In this document: positions 42,594-51,124 of the stretch, piece after piece
Layout of the letters: every line of letters begins with the position of its first letter
How positions within the stretch are numbered: position 1 is the stretch's first letter
Assembly: GCA_004293725.1 (NCBI GenBank)
Contig: REAW01000013.1
Span: 65,037 to 129,036, forward strand
Origin: Curvibacter sp.
Lineage (GTDB): Bacteria; Pseudomonadota; Gammaproteobacteria; Burkholderiales; Burkholderiaceae_C
Length of the DNA stretch: 64,000 bases
Direction of reading: 5' to 3'
Translations under genes and position numbers: made by a program
The notes under the pieces: model-generated
Told to the model about the DNA's origin: nothing
What the model saw: only the letters and a program-made list of their open reading frames with translations
The model's database searches: none

Positions 42594-43911
42594 GGGCCAC
42601 CTCCATATCAGTTTTGGCCGCCTTGCGTGCCAGATAAAACACCACCCGCACATAGGCAAGCAGCAAGACTGCGTACAGCGTGAGGTACATGGCCAGCGTG
42701 AGCGCGATATTGCTGGCGGGCACCGTGGACGCTGCCTGCGCCGTAGTCAAAACGCCGTATACCAGCCAGGGTTGGCGACCGATTTCTGTCACGTACCAGC
42801 CCGCCAGCACCGCAACCCAGCCCGAGAAGGTCATGCCCACCATCACGCGCGCCAGCCACGGCTGCAGGCCGCGCTTGCGCACCTGCCATACCGCCAGCCA
42901 ACTCACGCCGAGCATGAGCAGGCCCACCCCCACCATGACCCGAAACGCCCAAAACACCGGGGCCACAGGCGGGTGTTTGTCACCAAACTCCTTGATACCC
43001 TTGACCTCGCCATTCCAGTCATGCGTGAGGTAAAACGATGCGAGTTTGGGGATGGAGACTTCGAACTTGTTGGTCTGGCTGGCTTGGTCAGGCAGCGCAA
43101 ACAACACGGCGGGCGCGCCCTTTTGGGTTTCCCAAATGCCTTCCATGGCGGCCAGTTTGGCAGGTTGGTGCTGCAGAGTGTTGAGGCCATGCAGGTCGCC
43201 CACCACAATTTGCACCGGTATCAGCAGCGCCGCCACATACAACCCGGTGCGCAACGACGCCTGTACCGGGGCGCCCTTGTCACCTAGCAACCAGCGGTAG
43301 GCACTCAAACCCGCGAGCAAGAAGGCCACCGTCAGGCCCGACGCAATCAGCATGTGCGCCATGCGGTAGGGGAATGACGGGTTGAAAATCACTGCCATCC
43401 AGCTCGTCACATGCGCCTGGCCATTGACCATCTCAAAGCCCGCAGGGGTGTGCATCCACGAGTTGAGCGCCAGAATCCAAAAGGCCGAGGCCGTGGTTCC
43501 AGCGGCCACCAAAAAGGTGGCGATGGTGTGCACCCGCTCACTCACCCGCCCCCGGCCAAACAGCATGATGCCCAGCATGGTGGCCTCCAGAAAAAAGGCG
43601 GTCAGCACTTCGTAGGCCAAGAGGGGCCCCGCCACGTTACCCACCGTGTTCATGAAGCCCGGCCAGTTGGTGCCGAACTGGAAACTCATGGTGATACCGC
43701 TGACCACCCCCAACGCAAAGGTCAGCGCAAACACCTTGACCCAAAACTGGTAGGCGTCCATCCAGTGTTGCTGGCCGGTCGCGTTAAAGCGGGTTTTGAA
43801 AAACAGCAGCACCCAGCCCATGCCAATGCTGATGGTGGGGAACAAGATGTGGAAACTGATGTTGGCCGCAAACTGGATACGCGCCAACACGACCGGGTCA
43901 AAACTGTCCAT
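42586..43911 (-). CDS. cydA: Cytochrome bd-type ubiquinol oxidase subunit I (CioA-like)
   Basis: Inner-membrane protein of 441 residues from ATG 43911 (MDSFDPVVLA). It carries the haems b558, b595 and d. His21 in NISFHILFP and a later His in PYRMAHML fit haem ligands; GRQPW in TEIGRQPWLVYG is the family signature. The quinol loop is short, as in the cyanide-insensitive oxidase branch (E. coli CydA has about 522 residues). It overlaps the gbsR-like gene by 14 nt, so the three genes form an operon regulator-cydA-cydB. Confidence 0.92.
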   Translation of the reverse strand: MDSFDPVVLARIQFAANISFHILFPTISIGMGWVLLFFKTRFNATGQQHWMDAYQFWVKVFALTFALGVVSGITMSFQFGTNWPGFMNTVGNVAGPLLAYEVLTAFFLEATMLGIMLFGRGRVSERVHTIATFLVAAGTTASAFWILALNSWMHTPAGFEMVNGQAHVTSWMAVIFNPSFPYRMAHMLIASGLTVAFLLAGLSAYRWLLGDKGAPVQASLRTGLYVAALLIPVQIVVGDLHGLNTLQHQPAKLAAMEGIWETQKGAPAVLFALPDQASQTNKFEVSIPKLASFYLTHDWNGEVKGIKEFGDKHPPVAPVFWAFRVMVGVGLLMLGVSWLAVWQVRKRGLQPWLARVMVGMTFSGWVAVLAGWYVTEIGRQPWLVYGVLTTAQAASTVPASNIALTLAMYLTLYAVLLLAYVRVVFYLARKAAKTDMEVAHA

Positions 43912-44527
43912 CGTCGTCTCCCTTTGTAGGTGTTGCAGGTGCAACGGCAGGTTGCTTGATGGGCTCTGCTGAGGGTTTGCCTGTGAACACCTGTTTCACG
44001 CGGTCTTTCATTTCCAGCAGCTTTTGCACTTGCGAGCCCATCTTCATCAGGCTGGCCAGCGTTTCGGAGTCCATTTTTTGCACATCGTCGAGCCAGTCGG
44101 TCATCAGCTCGATGAAGTTGTGCATTTGTTTCATGCGTTCCTGGGCGTGAATATCGTCGGCCACGCTCGGCTGCTCCATCAGCGCATCCCGCAGCATGCT
44201 CAGGGTTGGGTCAATCTCGCGTTTGCGCCGCTCGGCGGCCAAGGTGCGGAAGATGGCCCACACATCCTCGGGTGCTTGAAAGTACTCGCGCCGGTCATTG
44301 GGTTGGTGAATCAGCCGCACCAGATTCCAGGACTGCAGCTCCTTGAGCCCCATGCTGACGTTGGATCGCGAAAAACCCAGCGCATCCCCTACCTCATCCG
44401 CATTCAGGGGTTTGGCCGATACATACAACAAGGCATAAATTTGGCCCACCGTGCGGTTGATGCCCCAGCGGCTGCCCATTTCGCCAAAATGCAGCACAAA
44501 ACGCTGCGTGAGGGGGGGGAGGTTCAT
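43898..44527 (-). CDS. GbsR/MarR-family transcriptional regulator
   Basis: Protein of 209 residues with an N-terminal winged helix: NRTVGQIYALLYVSAKPLNA and VGDALGFSRSNVSMGLKEL, the GbsR subgroup, then helices for dimerisation (ERMKQMHNFIELM). The C-terminal 30 residues are a Pro/Ala tail. It is the first gene of the cydAB operon and probably controls it. An inverted repeat lies 14 bp before its ATG and is the likely self-operator. The ligand is unknown. Confidence 0.82.
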   Translation of the reverse strand: MNLPPLTQRFVLHFGEMGSRWGINRTVGQIYALLYVSAKPLNADEVGDALGFSRSNVSMGLKELQSWNLVRLIHQPNDRREYFQAPEDVWAIFRTLAAERRKREIDPTLSMLRDALMEQPSVADDIHAQERMKQMHNFIELMTDWLDDVQKMDSETLASLMKMGSQVQKLLEMKDRVKQVFTGKPSAEPIKQPAVAPATPTKGDDDGQF

Positions 44528-44540
44528 GGTTCTGGTCTTT

Positions 44541-44572
44541 CCTGAATTTTCAGTATTTTCTGAAAACTCAGG
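44541..44572. promoter_or_regulatory. Inverted repeat upstream of the gbsR-cydAB operon
   Basis: CCTGAATTTTCAG and CTGAAAACTCAGG, 13-bp arms with one mismatch, separated by TATTTT. Ends 14 bp upstream of the regulator start, so it would overlap the promoter or ribosome site. Fits a dimeric winged-helix repressor. A half site CCTGATTA lies about 18 bp beyond. Confidence 0.55.
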
Positions 44573-44636
44573 AATTAACGAACAAAGACCTGATTAACCT
44601 TGACTTGACGCAAGGGTTATTCGCCTTGATTTTTGA

Positions 44637-44695
44637 CGTCAAATGGGCCTTTCAGGCCGTGGATACTGCGATAGTAGCTACTCTTTCAATAGCAT
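44637..44695 (-). repeat. Dispersed palindromic repeat, copy G (intergenic, complete)
   Basis: On the minus strand: TGCTATTGAAAGAGTAGC, then TACTATCGCAGTATCCACGG, then CCTGAAAGGCCCATTTGAC. The only clearly intergenic copy. It fills the space between the fructokinase stop and the gbsR promoter and ends at a perfect palindrome TTTGACGTCAAA (44632-44643). Confidence 0.7.
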
Positions 44696-44762
44696 TTCTC
44701 CTGCAACCGCGGTGCATGAGCGGCTGGGCGCCCTGCTCCGCGCCCGCCCTATCTGATTCCAT

Positions 44763-45686
44763 TCAGTCTTTGCGGCCGTTTGTTTCAGCCCAAGTGGGTG
44801 GCTGGCATCCAGCGCGGGTGCAGTTGATGGCGGCAGCAGACATTGCATTGCGCAAAGTGGTGGCCGTACGCAGGGCTGCGTCTGCCGGTTGCAACGTCCA
44901 GTCGGCTACGCAATTGCCCCAAAATGTGTCGCCCGCACCCACGGTGTCCACCACTTCTACGCGGGGTACGTCTTGCTGCGCTGTTTGACCGTCTACCTGC
45001 AACCAAGCGCCTTGGGCTCCAAAGGTGAGCGCAATGCGGCTCGTGCCTTGGGCGGCAAAGTACTGGGCGATTTGGGGCGCATTGTCACGTGACGGGCTGG
45101 CAAAACCCAGCAACTCCAAGTCTTCGTCACTGGCTTTGAGCCAATCGGCCAGGGCTGCCACTGCCTGCACCGCAGCTACGTACTCTGGCAAATTGGCAGC
45201 CAGTTTGGGGCGCAGATTCACGTCCACGCTAACCGTCCAGCCCAATGCTTTGGCACCTTGCAACACGGCAAGCACCTTGGTGTGCTCGGGCGGCACCAAC
45301 ATCAAAGAGCCGGTGTGCAACACACCGGGCGCAAGGTTTTGAAGCGCTGCAAGTACCTGGTCGGGCGTGTAGTCGCGGTCGGCAATGCCTTCGCGGTAGA
45401 AGCCGTAGCTGGGTTGGCCATTGGTTACTTGCACCACGGCCAACGAGGTGGGCAGTCGGCTGGAAGGCAGGATTTGGGCCACGCCGTCGTGGTTCAGTTG
45501 GTCCGCCATTAGCATGCCAAAACGGTCGGTGGAGAAGGGATTCAAAAAGGCCACGGCTGCGCCACGCAGCGCTGCGGCGCGGGCCATGTTGAACGGACTG
45601 CCTCCAATAAAGGGACGCAGCGTGCCATCAGGCTGCGCTACGCAGTCCATCAGGGCTTCACCCAAAACAAAGAGAGGGGTTGTCAT
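44763..45686 (-). CDS. PfkB-family carbohydrate kinase (fructokinase-like)
   Basis: Protein of 307 residues from ATG 45686 (MTTPLFVLGE). It phosphorylates a sugar with ATP in the cytoplasm. GGSPFNMARA is the sugar-binding signature; DTVGAGDTFWG holds the catalytic Asp and anion hole. Its start overlaps the permease stop by 4 nt. The transporter and the aldolase across the divergent promoter suggest fructose or a related ketose, but ribose or others cannot be excluded. Confidence 0.88.
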   Translation of the reverse strand: MTTPLFVLGEALMDCVAQPDGTLRPFIGGSPFNMARAAALRGAAVAFLNPFSTDRFGMLMADQLNHDGVAQILPSSRLPTSLAVVQVTNGQPSYGFYREGIADRDYTPDQVLAALQNLAPGVLHTGSLMLVPPEHTKVLAVLQGAKALGWTVSVDVNLRPKLAANLPEYVAAVQAVAALADWLKASDEDLELLGFASPSRDNAPQIAQYFAAQGTSRIALTFGAQGAWLQVDGQTAQQDVPRVEVVDTVGAGDTFWGNCVADWTLQPADAALRTATTLRNAMSAAAINCTRAGCQPPTWAETNGRKD

Positions 45687-46639
45687 TTTTTCAGCAAATG
45701 TTGGCGGCGAATCACGTCGATCCATACCGCAATAATGACCACAGCACCTATGGCCATCATCTGTTTGAACTGGGATATTTCCATCAGGTTCATGCCGTTG
45801 CGGATCATGGTAATGAGTACCGCGCCCAACAAGCTGCCCCAGATGCTGCCACGCCCACCAAACAGCGAGGTACCACCCAGAATAACGGCCGCAATAGCGT
45901 CCAGCTCAAACATTTGCGCCATTTTTCCGCTGCTGGAATCCATGCGGGCCATCAGCACAATCGCGCCCAGTGCGCAGCACAGTCCCGACACGATGTACAC
46001 ACCCATCTTGTACCAACGGATATTGATGCCGACCTGGCGTGCGCCCATTTCATTGGAGCCCATGGCGTACACGTAGCGGCCCAGCTTGGTGCTGGACAGC
46101 ACAAACGCCATCACTACAAAAAACACGCCCGTAATCCAGATGGGCATGGGCACACCCAGAAAATGGCCGTAGCCTATGAAAGGCAATGGGTCAGGCATGC
46201 CCGAGTTGTCAAAGCCGCCTGTGGACTCAAACGCCATACCGCGCCACAAGGTTAGTCCACCCAAAGTCACGATGAACGATGGTATGCCGACAAACGCCAC
46301 CAAGTAGCCATTAAATATGCCTACGGCAGCACCGATACCAAACGCGGCGGCCATGGCCATATAGGGGTCAACGCCCATTTTGACCATCATGTGTCCGGCC
46401 ACCGCACCGGCAAGTGCCGTGAGTGCGCCAACGGCCAAGTCCACGCCGCCTGTCAGGATGACAAAGGTTTGACCGCCTGCCAACAGTGCGATCACCGAGG
46501 CCTGGACCAAGATGTTGGACAAGTTGCCTGCGGTCAAGAAATAAGGAGATGCGATGGTTAGCAGCGCGCCCAGTACCAATACGGCGACCAGGGCGCCATA
46601 CCATTCTTGGCGGGTGAGTTGGTGGGTCAGGGACTTCAT
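45683..46639 (-). CDS. Sugar ABC transporter permease (FrcC/RbsC-like)
   Basis: Inner-membrane protein of 318 residues from ATG 46639 (MKSLTHQLTR). About 9-10 hydrophobic segments. SNILVQASVIALLAGGQTFV and GGVDLAVGAL, GIPSFIVTLGGLTLWRG and VYAMGSNEMGAR are typical of the RbsC/FrcC/XylH family. It serves as the homodimeric channel. A strong hairpin lies in the 96-bp spacer after the binding-protein gene. Confidence 0.93.
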   Translation of the reverse strand: MKSLTHQLTRQEWYGALVAVLVLGALLTIASPYFLTAGNLSNILVQASVIALLAGGQTFVILTGGVDLAVGALTALAGAVAGHMMVKMGVDPYMAMAAAFGIGAAVGIFNGYLVAFVGIPSFIVTLGGLTLWRGMAFESTGGFDNSGMPDPLPFIGYGHFLGVPMPIWITGVFFVVMAFVLSSTKLGRYVYAMGSNEMGARQVGINIRWYKMGVYIVSGLCCALGAIVLMARMDSSSGKMAQMFELDAIAAVILGGTSLFGGRGSIWGSLLGAVLITMIRNGMNLMEISQFKQMMAIGAVVIIAVWIDVIRRQHLLKK

Positions 46640-46658
46640 GGATTCTTTCTCTGGCAAG

Positions 46659-46686
46659 AAGACGACCGCCGCTTGGCGGTCGTCTT
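46659..46686 (-). promoter_or_regulatory. Intercistronic hairpin between binding protein and permease
   Basis: AAGACGACCGCC and GGCGGTCGTCTT, perfect 12-bp arms with a 4-nt loop. On the operon strand it is followed by CTTGCC, not a T-run, so it is more likely a 3'-end stabiliser or partial terminator that keeps binding-protein mRNA in excess over permease. Confidence 0.65.
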
Positions 46687-46735
46687 TTCTACCCACGTTG
46701 CGCGGGTTGTTTCAACTGTTCAAGCAAGGAACTGC

Positions 46736-47692
46736 TTATTTCACTTTCATGAACTGGGCCACGCCAGAGTCTTTGGCGAATGCGTCCACGTTGGTGGGCA
46801 GCACCAGGAAAGAGCCGGTGTCGATACGCGCGCTCACGGTCTTGCCTTGTGCGGCGGCAATCGCAGTTTCCACGCCGACTTGACCGATCTTGGCCAACAT
46901 CTGCGCGGCGTTGGCGCTCTGCCAGCCTTGCTTCATCATGTCCAGGCCGCCTGGGGAACCGTCAAAGCCAGCGATCATGACTTCGCCAGCTTTTTTGCCT
47001 GCGGCCATCAATGCGGCCTTGGCACCCAAAGCACCGCCATCCCATGCACAGGCAATCACTTTTACGCCGGGATTGGCGCGCAATGCGGTTTCCACGCCGT
47101 TTTGGGCCATGGTTTGGTCCCACGTTGTGGACACTTCAACCACTTTCACATTCTTGCGTTTGGCGTTCAGACCGTCCAGGAAGCCTTTTTTGCGCTCTTG
47201 GCCGGTGGACTGACCCAGATCACCGGTGATGTAGATCACGGTGTCGCCATCTTTGATTTGGCTGGCAGCCCAGTCACCTTGAACCATCGCGGCCTTGATG
47301 TTGTCCGTAGCCACGTAGGAAGTGATCTTGGCACCCGTGATGCCAGTGTCTACCGCCACTACTTTGATACCAGCAGCCAAAGCCTTGTTGATTGCGGGTG
47401 CGATACCGGCGCTGTCCACAGGCGCGATGGCAATGGCGTTCACCTTGCGGGTGATCATGTCTTCCACGATAGCCAATTGTTTGGAAAGTTCGCCTTTTTC
47501 AGCCGCCAATTCGATGAATTTCACGCCTTTGGCCTGGCCGGCTTTCTTGGCGCCGCCGTTGATCAGCGTCCAGCCTTCGTTGGTGTTGCCGTTGGTGATG
47601 TAGGCCACGGTGGTTTCAGCCATGGCGGCTGTCATCAGACCGGCCGTTGCCATTGCGATGGCCAGACGGCCCAGAGTGCGCTTGATGCTCAT
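46736..47692 (-). CDS. Sugar ABC transporter periplasmic binding protein (FrcB/RbsB-like)
   Basis: Periplasmic protein of 318 residues from ATG 47692. A signal peptide ends TAAMAETT. Peripla_BP_4 signatures: VAYITNGNTNEGWTLINGG, IAIAPVDSAGIAPAINKAL, VVAVDTGI and ITGDLGQSTGQERKKGF; ACAWDGGALGAKAAL and GFDGSPGGLDMM complete the hinge and sugar site. First gene of its operon, so its product is made in most copies. The sugar is likely a ketose or pentose. The divergent partner supplies the ATPase. Confidence 0.92.
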   Translation of the reverse strand: MSIKRTLGRLAIAMATAGLMTAAMAETTVAYITNGNTNEGWTLINGGAKKAGQAKGVKFIELAAEKGELSKQLAIVEDMITRKVNAIAIAPVDSAGIAPAINKALAAGIKVVAVDTGITGAKITSYVATDNIKAAMVQGDWAASQIKDGDTVIYITGDLGQSTGQERKKGFLDGLNAKRKNVKVVEVSTTWDQTMAQNGVETALRANPGVKVIACAWDGGALGAKAALMAAGKKAGEVMIAGFDGSPGGLDMMKQGWQSANAAQMLAKIGQVGVETAIAAAQGKTVSARIDTGSFLVLPTNVDAFAKDSGVAQFMKVK

Positions 47693-47767
47693 GTGTATCT
47701 CCAAATGTTGAGGTGAGGGTTAGCAGCGCTGAATGTTGAAGGCGACCCATTGCTTGCTGGGATTGGA

Positions 47768-47809
47768 TTTAATCAGAATCCCGATTAAATAAACCTAGTA
47801 GTTTTACTA
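47768..47809. promoter_or_regulatory. Two inverted repeats in the divergent sugar promoter
   Basis: TTTAATC-N8-GATTAAA (47768-47789) and TAGTA-GTTT-TACTA (47796-47809). They lie 75-117 bp upstream of the binding-protein start and about 61-102 bp upstream of the ATPase start. They are the obvious candidates for the ROK repressor encoded at 49114. Confidence 0.5.
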
Positions 47810-47869
47810 ATACGATTCTTGACCGAACGTGGCATCCTTACAGCCACTTCTGCTACTTCGACTGCAACC

Positions 47870-48658
47870 ATGACCAATGCCCAACCCGTGCTGCAAATCC
47901 GCGGCCTGACCAAACATTACGGTGGCGTGAAAGCGCTCACCGGTGCCAATTTCCGGCTGTTGCCCGGGGAACACGCCGCCATCGTGGGTGACAACGGTGC
48001 TGGCAAAAGCACGTTTGTGCGACTGATTACCGGTGCCGAGCGCCCCAACGAAGGCGAAATCAGCCTGGACGGCCAATCGGTGCACTTTGATTCCCCGCTG
48101 GACGCCCGCGAGCAAGGCATTGAAACCGTGTACCAAACACTGGCACTGGCCGAAGACCTGGATGTGCCTGCCAACATCTTTTTGGGCCGCGAAATCACGC
48201 ACGTGAACCTGGGGCCCCTGTCCATCCTGAACCACAAGGCCATGCGCGAGAAATCCACCGCCATGCTGTCCACCACCGGCGTCAAAATTCAAGACATGTC
48301 GGAAAGCCTGCGCGGCATGTCAGGCGGTCAGCGCCAATGTGTGGCTATTGCCCGTGCTGCGGGTTTTGCCAAAAAACTCATCATCCTGGACGAGCCTACG
48401 GCGGCTTTGGGTGTGGCTGAAACGGCCCGCGTAGAGCAAATCATCAAGGGCCTCAAGCAGCAAGGCATTCCGCTCATCATCATCAGTCACAACCTGCGCC
48501 AGGTGTTTGACTTGGTAGACCGCATCTGGGTGTTCCGCCAAGGTCGCATCATTTGCAGTCGCCTGACACGTGAAACCAATCCCGAAGAAATTGTCGGGCT
48601 GATTACCGGTGCCATTGACCCCGCCAAGCTGCAATCTGAGGAGGCCGTGGTGTGCTGA
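47870..48658 (+). CDS. Sugar ABC transporter ATP-binding protein, single domain (FrcA-like)
   Basis: ATPase of 262 residues from ATG 47870; the track's TTG lies in the leader. Walker A GDNGAGKST, signature MSGGQRQ, Walker B LIILDEPTAALG, switch His in IISHN. It has one nucleotide-binding domain, unlike RbsA/AraG (two, about 500 residues); that matches FrcA of rhizobial fructose systems. The lead TVYQTLALAEDLDVPANIFLGRE is family-typical. The next gene overlaps by 7 nt. Confidence 0.92.
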   Translation: MTNAQPVLQIRGLTKHYGGVKALTGANFRLLPGEHAAIVGDNGAGKSTFVRLITGAERPNEGEISLDGQSVHFDSPLDAREQGIETVYQTLALAEDLDVPANIFLGREITHVNLGPLSILNHKAMREKSTAMLSTTGVKIQDMSESLRGMSGGQRQCVAIARAAGFAKKLIILDEPTAALGVAETARVEQIIKGLKQQGIPLIIISHNLRQVFDLVDRIWVFRQGRIICSRLTRETNPEEIVGLITGAIDPAKLQSEEAVVC

Positions 48659-49092
48659 AAGGTATCGATCCCCTGTTGACACCCGAACTGCTGATGCATC
48701 TGTGCGCCATGGGCCACGGTGAGTGGGTGGCCGTGGTGGACGCCAATTTCACTGCAGATTTTTTAAGCAACGGCAAGCCCGTGGTGCGCCTGCCCGGCCA
48801 TAGCCTGGAGCGGGTGTCGCAAGCCGTGTTGTCGGTGTTGCCGCTGGCAACCGATGTGGCGCAACCTGCGGCCTACATGCATGCTTGCAACACCCCACCA
48901 GACCACCGCACTCCGGCGCAGCAGGCCTTGGCCCATTTACTGAACCAAGAGGGCTTTGCCGACGACCAAGTGGAGGCGGTGGAGCGCTACGCTTTTTATG
49001 ACAAGATCAAGGGTGCAAGCCTGATTGTGCAGAGCGGCGAATCCACAGCCTATGGAAACGCCCTGTTCTGCAAAGGCGTGATCCTCAACTAA
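48652..49092 (+). CDS. RbsD/FucU-family sugar mutarotase
   Basis: Protein of 146 residues from GTG 48652, with GAGGAGG seven bases before. RbsD and FucU speed up interconversion of pyranose/furanose or anomers. MLKGIDPLLTPELL, GHGEWVAVVDANF with the family's catalytic His/Asp, and ERYAFYDKIKGASLIVQSGE are characteristic of FucU more than RbsD. Overlap with the ATPase suggests it acts on the imported sugar. Confidence 0.9.
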   Translation: MLKGIDPLLTPELLMHLCAMGHGEWVAVVDANFTADFLSNGKPVVRLPGHSLERVSQAVLSVLPLATDVAQPAAYMHACNTPPDHRTPAQQALAHLLNQEGFADDQVEAVERYAFYDKIKGASLIVQSGESTAYGNALFCKGVILN

Positions 49093-49113
49093 TTTGGACC
49101 GTAGCGAATCACC

Positions 49114-50337
49114 TTGACCGCTGAACCCTCCTTTTCCCGTGACCCGCGCCAAATGCGCGGCTCCAACCACACAGGAATGCGCCAATTCAACGAGCGCATC
49201 GTGTTGCAGGCTATTCGCCACCACGGGGCCATTGCCAAGGCGGACATTGCGCGGCTCACGCAGTTGTCCACACAAACGGTGGCCATCATCGTCAGCCGCC
49301 TGATGGACGATGGGCTGCTGCTCAAGCAAGACCGTGTGCGCGGCAAAATTGGCCAACCTTCGGTACCTCTGAGCCTGAACCCGGACGGAGCGTACAGCCT
49401 GGGTCTGCAGGTGGGTCGTCGCAGTTTGGAGGTGCTGGTGTCCGACTTTTTGGGCCAGCCGCGGCACCGCCTGCAATACACCTACCCCTATCCTGACCCC
49501 GATGTGGTGTTGCCCAACATCGAAAAAGGCCTGGCCCACATGCAGGCCACCATGGGCAAAGACTGGGACCGTGTGGTGGGCATTGGGCTGACTGCCCCAC
49601 TCTCGTTGCACCACTGGTCGGACCAGATGGGGGGTGCTGCTGGCAAAGCCCTGCAACGCTGGGAAGCACTGGATTTGCGCGCCACCGTGCAGGCACTGAC
49701 CACCCTGCCCGTGGAGTTTGCCAAAGACACCACCGCTGCCTGTGTGGCCGAAATGTTGCAAGGCCACGGCCGCATGGTGGAAAACTATTTGTACGTGTTC
49801 GTGGGTACCTTCGTGGGCGGCGGCCTGGTGTTGGCGGGCCACATTGTGGCCGGCCAGCGCGACAACGCCGGCGCCATAGGCTCCATGCCCATGGGCATAG
49901 CCAGCGCAACTCAAAAGCCCGCGCAGTTGCTGCAAATGGCCTCTGGCTGGCACCTGGAGCAAACCTTGGAACAAGCCGGTTTTGCGCCGCAACTGGTGCA
50001 CCAAGACGCCATCATGGACCCGGCTTATACCGCCTATGTAGAGCCGTGGCTGTTGCAGGCGGGCCAGGCGCTGTCCATGACCGCCGTGAGTGCCACTGCA
50101 CTCATGGACCTGGACGCGGTCATCATCGACGGCTCTTTGGGCCGCTCGCTGGTGGAAGCGCTGATTCGTGCCACCCGCGAGCGCATAACGCAGTACAACC
50201 TGGACGGCTTGCAGGCCCCCACCATCATGTCGGGTCAGGTCGGCGCGCATGCCCGCGCCCTGGGCGGTTCGCTGCTACCGCTGCACACGCAGTTTTTCCC
50301 GATCAAAGACATTTTTCTCAAAGAAGATCTCGCGTGA
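49114..50337 (+). CDS. ROK-family transcriptional repressor
   Basis: Protein of about 407 residues. The start is TTG 49114 or, equally likely, ATG 49153 (MRGSNHTGMR); the latter still includes the helix-turn-helix. HTH: NERIVLQAIRHHGAIAKADIARLTQLSTQTVAIIVSRL. The ROK domain follows with VGIGLTAPLSL and TTAACVAEML, but the usual Cys-rich zinc motif is not seen, and GTFVGGGLV replaces the commoner G(T)GIGAG. It likely represses the two divergent sugar operons; effector unknown. Overlaps the aldolase by 4 nt. Confidence 0.85.
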   Translation: MTAEPSFSRDPRQMRGSNHTGMRQFNERIVLQAIRHHGAIAKADIARLTQLSTQTVAIIVSRLMDDGLLLKQDRVRGKIGQPSVPLSLNPDGAYSLGLQVGRRSLEVLVSDFLGQPRHRLQYTYPYPDPDVVLPNIEKGLAHMQATMGKDWDRVVGIGLTAPLSLHHWSDQMGGAAGKALQRWEALDLRATVQALTTLPVEFAKDTTAACVAEMLQGHGRMVENYLYVFVGTFVGGGLVLAGHIVAGQRDNAGAIGSMPMGIASATQKPAQLLQMASGWHLEQTLEQAGFAPQLVHQDAIMDPAYTAYVEPWLLQAGQALSMTAVSATALMDLDAVIIDGSLGRSLVEALIRATRERITQYNLDGLQAPTIMSGQVGAHARALGGSLLPLHTQFFPIKDIFLKEDLA

Positions 50338-51008
50338 AAATTTATCTCGACTCGGCCAATGTGGCCGCATGGGCACTGCCCGCTGGCTGTCCGCCCGTGT
50401 GTGGCGTCACCACCAACCCCACGCTGGTGTTTCAAGCGGGACTGCCGGTTGCATTGCCCACCTATTTACATCTGTTGCAAGCCGCTGCCGACCATGGCAT
50501 GGCCGAACTGATGCTCCAGTTGCCCAGCCCCAATGTGCAGCTGGCCACCGAGTGGCAGGCGGCGCTGCACGCCAAGGCCGCTGTGTTAAATGTGGCCCTG
50601 ACCATCAAGCTGCCTTGCCACCCTGACTGGTTGCAGTGCATCCACGCCATGCACACCGCAAAGCAGCCCATCTTGCTGACCGGCCTGTCCAACCCCGTGC
50701 AGCTGCTATGGGCCCAATCGCTCAAAGCCACCTATGTGGCCCCGTATATTGGCCGCCTGGCCAACGACAGTCGCGATGTATGGGCGCTCATGCAAGCCTG
50801 TGTCGCCGTACAAGCCAACGGCCCCGCACTGCTGGCCGCCAGCATAAAAAGCCCCGATGTGTTGGCCAAACTGATCGCTTGCGGAGCCGCCGCAGCCACC
50901 CTGCCCCCAGCCAGTTTGCTGGCCTGGGCCGGTGACGCGCTCACCAATACCGCCATGGCGCAGTTTGAGCAGGATATTGCCTCCAGCCACAAACTTGGTG
51001 TTTGCTAG
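50334..51008 (+). CDS. Fructose-6-phosphate aldolase-like transaldolase
   Basis: Protein of 224 residues from GTG 50334, overlapping the ROK stop. It aligns along its length with short transaldolases of the FSA/TalC group: KIYLDSANV, GVTTNPTL, IKLP with the Schiff-base Lys92, YVAPYIGR, LAASIKSP and FEQD near the C-terminus. FSA splits fructose-6-phosphate to dihydroxyacetone and glyceraldehyde-3-phosphate. Placement next to a fructokinase and transporter fits that, but ordinary transaldolase action is possible. Confidence 0.82.
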   Translation: MKIYLDSANVAAWALPAGCPPVCGVTTNPTLVFQAGLPVALPTYLHLLQAAADHGMAELMLQLPSPNVQLATEWQAALHAKAAVLNVALTIKLPCHPDWLQCIHAMHTAKQPILLTGLSNPVQLLWAQSLKATYVAPYIGRLANDSRDVWALMQACVAVQANGPALLAASIKSPDVLAKLIACGAAAATLPPASLLAWAGDALTNTAMAQFEQDIASSHKLGVC

Positions 51009-51025
51009 CCCTGCTGGAAAAAAAC

Positions 51026-51048
51026 GGGAGCGAAGACGCTTCCATTTT
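51026..51048 (+). terminator. Possible weak terminator after the aldolase gene
   Basis: GGGAGCG-AAGA-CGCTTCC with one G-T pair, then ATTTTC. It lies 17 bp after the stop and separates the sugar operon from the EamA gene. Confidence 0.5.
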
Positions 51049-51124
51049 CAGAGTTAGTAGAGGTCTGAGCGCTGCTTCGCGTGCAAGTTCGTGGCATGCC
51101 AACCAGCGCACAATACCTGCACCC

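Noticed and set aside
44632-44643. TTTGACGTCAAA as an FNR or other operator for cydAB
   Set aside because: It is the end of repeat copy G and lies about 105 bp from the regulator start; it does not match TTGAT-N4-ATCAA.
48937-50250. 437-codon minus-strand ORF
   Set aside because: Antisense shadow of the ROK repressor; His/Gln-rich with no recognisable domain.
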